Shown here piece by piece: positions 5,607 through 6,326 of a stretch of 6,326 nucleotides of DNA. A program made the position numbers and the translations under genes. A model generated the notes under the pieces. It saw only the letters and a list, made by a program, of their open reading frames with translations, searched no databases and was not told the origin of the DNA. The stretch is from Vulcanisaeta distributa. Lineage in GTDB: Archaea; Thermoproteota; Thermoprotei; Thermoproteales; Thermocladiaceae. The stretch covers positions 1,634 to 7,959 of the forward strand of contig DAXY01000016.1 of NCBI GenBank assembly GCA_002506645.1, given 5' to 3'. The number at the start of each line of letters is the position of its first letter. The stretch's first letter is position 1.

Positions 5607-6326
5607 CCCTTCCTGGTCCTCCTCCTCACCCGGCAACCTGAGTAATGACCTTATCTGCTGCTTCTTCGGCGCCTCAACCCTGGCCTCGAGCTTGTCCCTG
5701 TACATGGCTATTATCGTATCGACAATACTCAATATTGCCCTAGCCGTGTCTGACGTGGAGTACTTCATAAGGAATGGTTCGCCTAGGTCGTTGGACTCGC
5801 CAATCCTCGGGTCGAGCGGTATCATGCCTAGGTACGGCACGCCGTACTTATCGGCCATCTCCTTACCGATCAACTTCCCAAATATGTAATACGTCCTATT
5901 GGCCTCAGGGCAGTAGAAGCAGCACATGTTCTCGATAATGCCGACCACGGGCACCTTAACCTTCCTCGAGAAGTCGATGGCCTTCTGCACAATACGCCTA
6001 GAAACATCGCTTGGCGCGGTAACTATTATACTACCCGTCATTTCATTAGCGAGGGTTTGAGCTATTGTTAATGGAGCATCGCCTGTACCCGGCGGTAAAT
6101 CAATGAATAGGGCGTCCAACTCACCCCAACGTACGTTGCCGAGGAAGTCCTTAATGGCCCTATCAACCAATGGGCCCCTCCAAATCACGGCAGTATCGTC
6201 GGTGGGTAGTAGGAAGTCCATGGATACGACCTTTATACCAAGTGGGCCCTCCGCGGGTATTATCTTCTCATCCTCACTAAGGTATAGGTTGGCGCCGACT
6301 AGGCCGAGTAGCTTCGGTATTGTTGG
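5601..6326 (-). CDS. Mrp/Nbp35-family Fe-S carrier ATPase (5' partial)
   Basis: The gene reads leftwards and continues past the right edge, so 241 residues and the stop are visible but the N-terminal P-loop is not. Reading codons through to 6326 gives an open frame beginning PTIPKLLGLVG, then GIKVVSMDFLL and AVIWRGPLV, all hallmarks of Mrp/ApbC/Nbp35 P-loop ATPases. IDLPPGTGD is the conserved Walker B/switch region and IIVTAPSDVSRR the following strand. These proteins bind a bridging 4Fe-4S cluster as dimers and pass it to apo-proteins. The usual FxCPxC cluster motif is changed: three cysteines occur as C-C-F-Y-C-P-E-A at visible residues 135-142, with alanine where the second CPxC cysteine belongs. 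The protein ends in an acidic tail (GEEEDQEGS). Its stop TAG is the complement of the last sense codon of the convergent MetF-like gene. The internal Met at 6221 is not the start. Confidence 0.93.
   Translation of the reverse strand, partial: PTIPKLLGLVGANLYLSEDEKIIPAEGPLGIKVVSMDFLLPTDDTAVIWRGPLVDRAIKDFLGNVRWGELDALFIDLPPGTGDAPLTIAQTLANEMTGSIIVTAPSDVSRRIVQKAIDFSRKVKVPVVGIIENMCCFYCPEANRTYYIFGKLIGKEMADKYGVPYLGMIPLDPRIGESNDLGEPFLMKYSTSDTARAILSIVDTIIAMYRDKLEARVEAPKKQQIRSLLRLPGEEEDQEGS

Noticed and set aside
5692..5889. Plus-strand frame of 65 codons opposite the Mrp gene
   Set aside because: Fully antisense to conserved Mrp sequence; composition follows from the complementary codons.
6219..6221. 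Met codon at 6221 as the start of the Mrp gene
   Set aside because: The frame stays open to the window edge and the residues before this Met match conserved Mrp sequence, so the gene continues beyond the window.

Overview
The window looks like chromosomal DNA from a hyperthermophilic crenarchaeon, most probably of the Thermoproteales (Vulcanisaeta or Caldivirga-like). This is inferred from archaeal TATA boxes about 26-28 bases upstream of start codons, the absence of Shine-Dalgarno sites, Arg codons dominated by AGG, and the gene repertoire. No phage, insertion sequence, CRISPR array, tRNA or rRNA is visible, and no gene-free gap reaches 100 bases.

Layout, left to right. (1) A seven-helix membrane protein (35-799) resembles the Ni/Co transporter/LysE-like superfamily. 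Its promoter carries a perfect 7+1+7 palindrome between the TATA box and the start codon. (2) hemB, porphobilinogen synthase with an intact zinc-cysteine site, probably starts at GTG 843 rather than further upstream. (3) An AT-rich inverted repeat (1909-1943) lies between hemB and the next gene. (4) A class I/II PLP aminotransferase of the LysN/KAT II type (1994-3202) follows. (5) Next is a HerA-like HAS-barrel ATPase (3271-4818) with a good Walker A motif but a substituted Walker B glutamate and sensor glutamine. (6) A short methylenetetrahydrofolate-reductase-like TIM barrel (4863-5606) comes next. (7) On the opposite strand, convergent and overlapping it by 6 bases, is the C-terminal two thirds or more of an Mrp/Nbp35-family Fe-S carrier ATPase. 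Its 5' end lies beyond the right edge.

The five plus-strand genes are co-oriented, but each has its own putative TATA box, so they look like single-gene, mostly leaderless transcription units rather than one operon. Functionally the set is mixed housekeeping: putative metal import, tetrapyrrole synthesis, amino-acid transamination, DNA translocation or repair, one-carbon metabolism and Fe-S assembly. A metal/tetrapyrrole link between the first two genes is possible but unproven.

The most interesting points are the operator-like palindrome in front of the transporter-like gene, the altered HX4DEH motif in that protein, the catalytically altered HerA paralogue, and a shifted cysteine pair in the Mrp protein. 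I did not find a clearly new multi-gene system.
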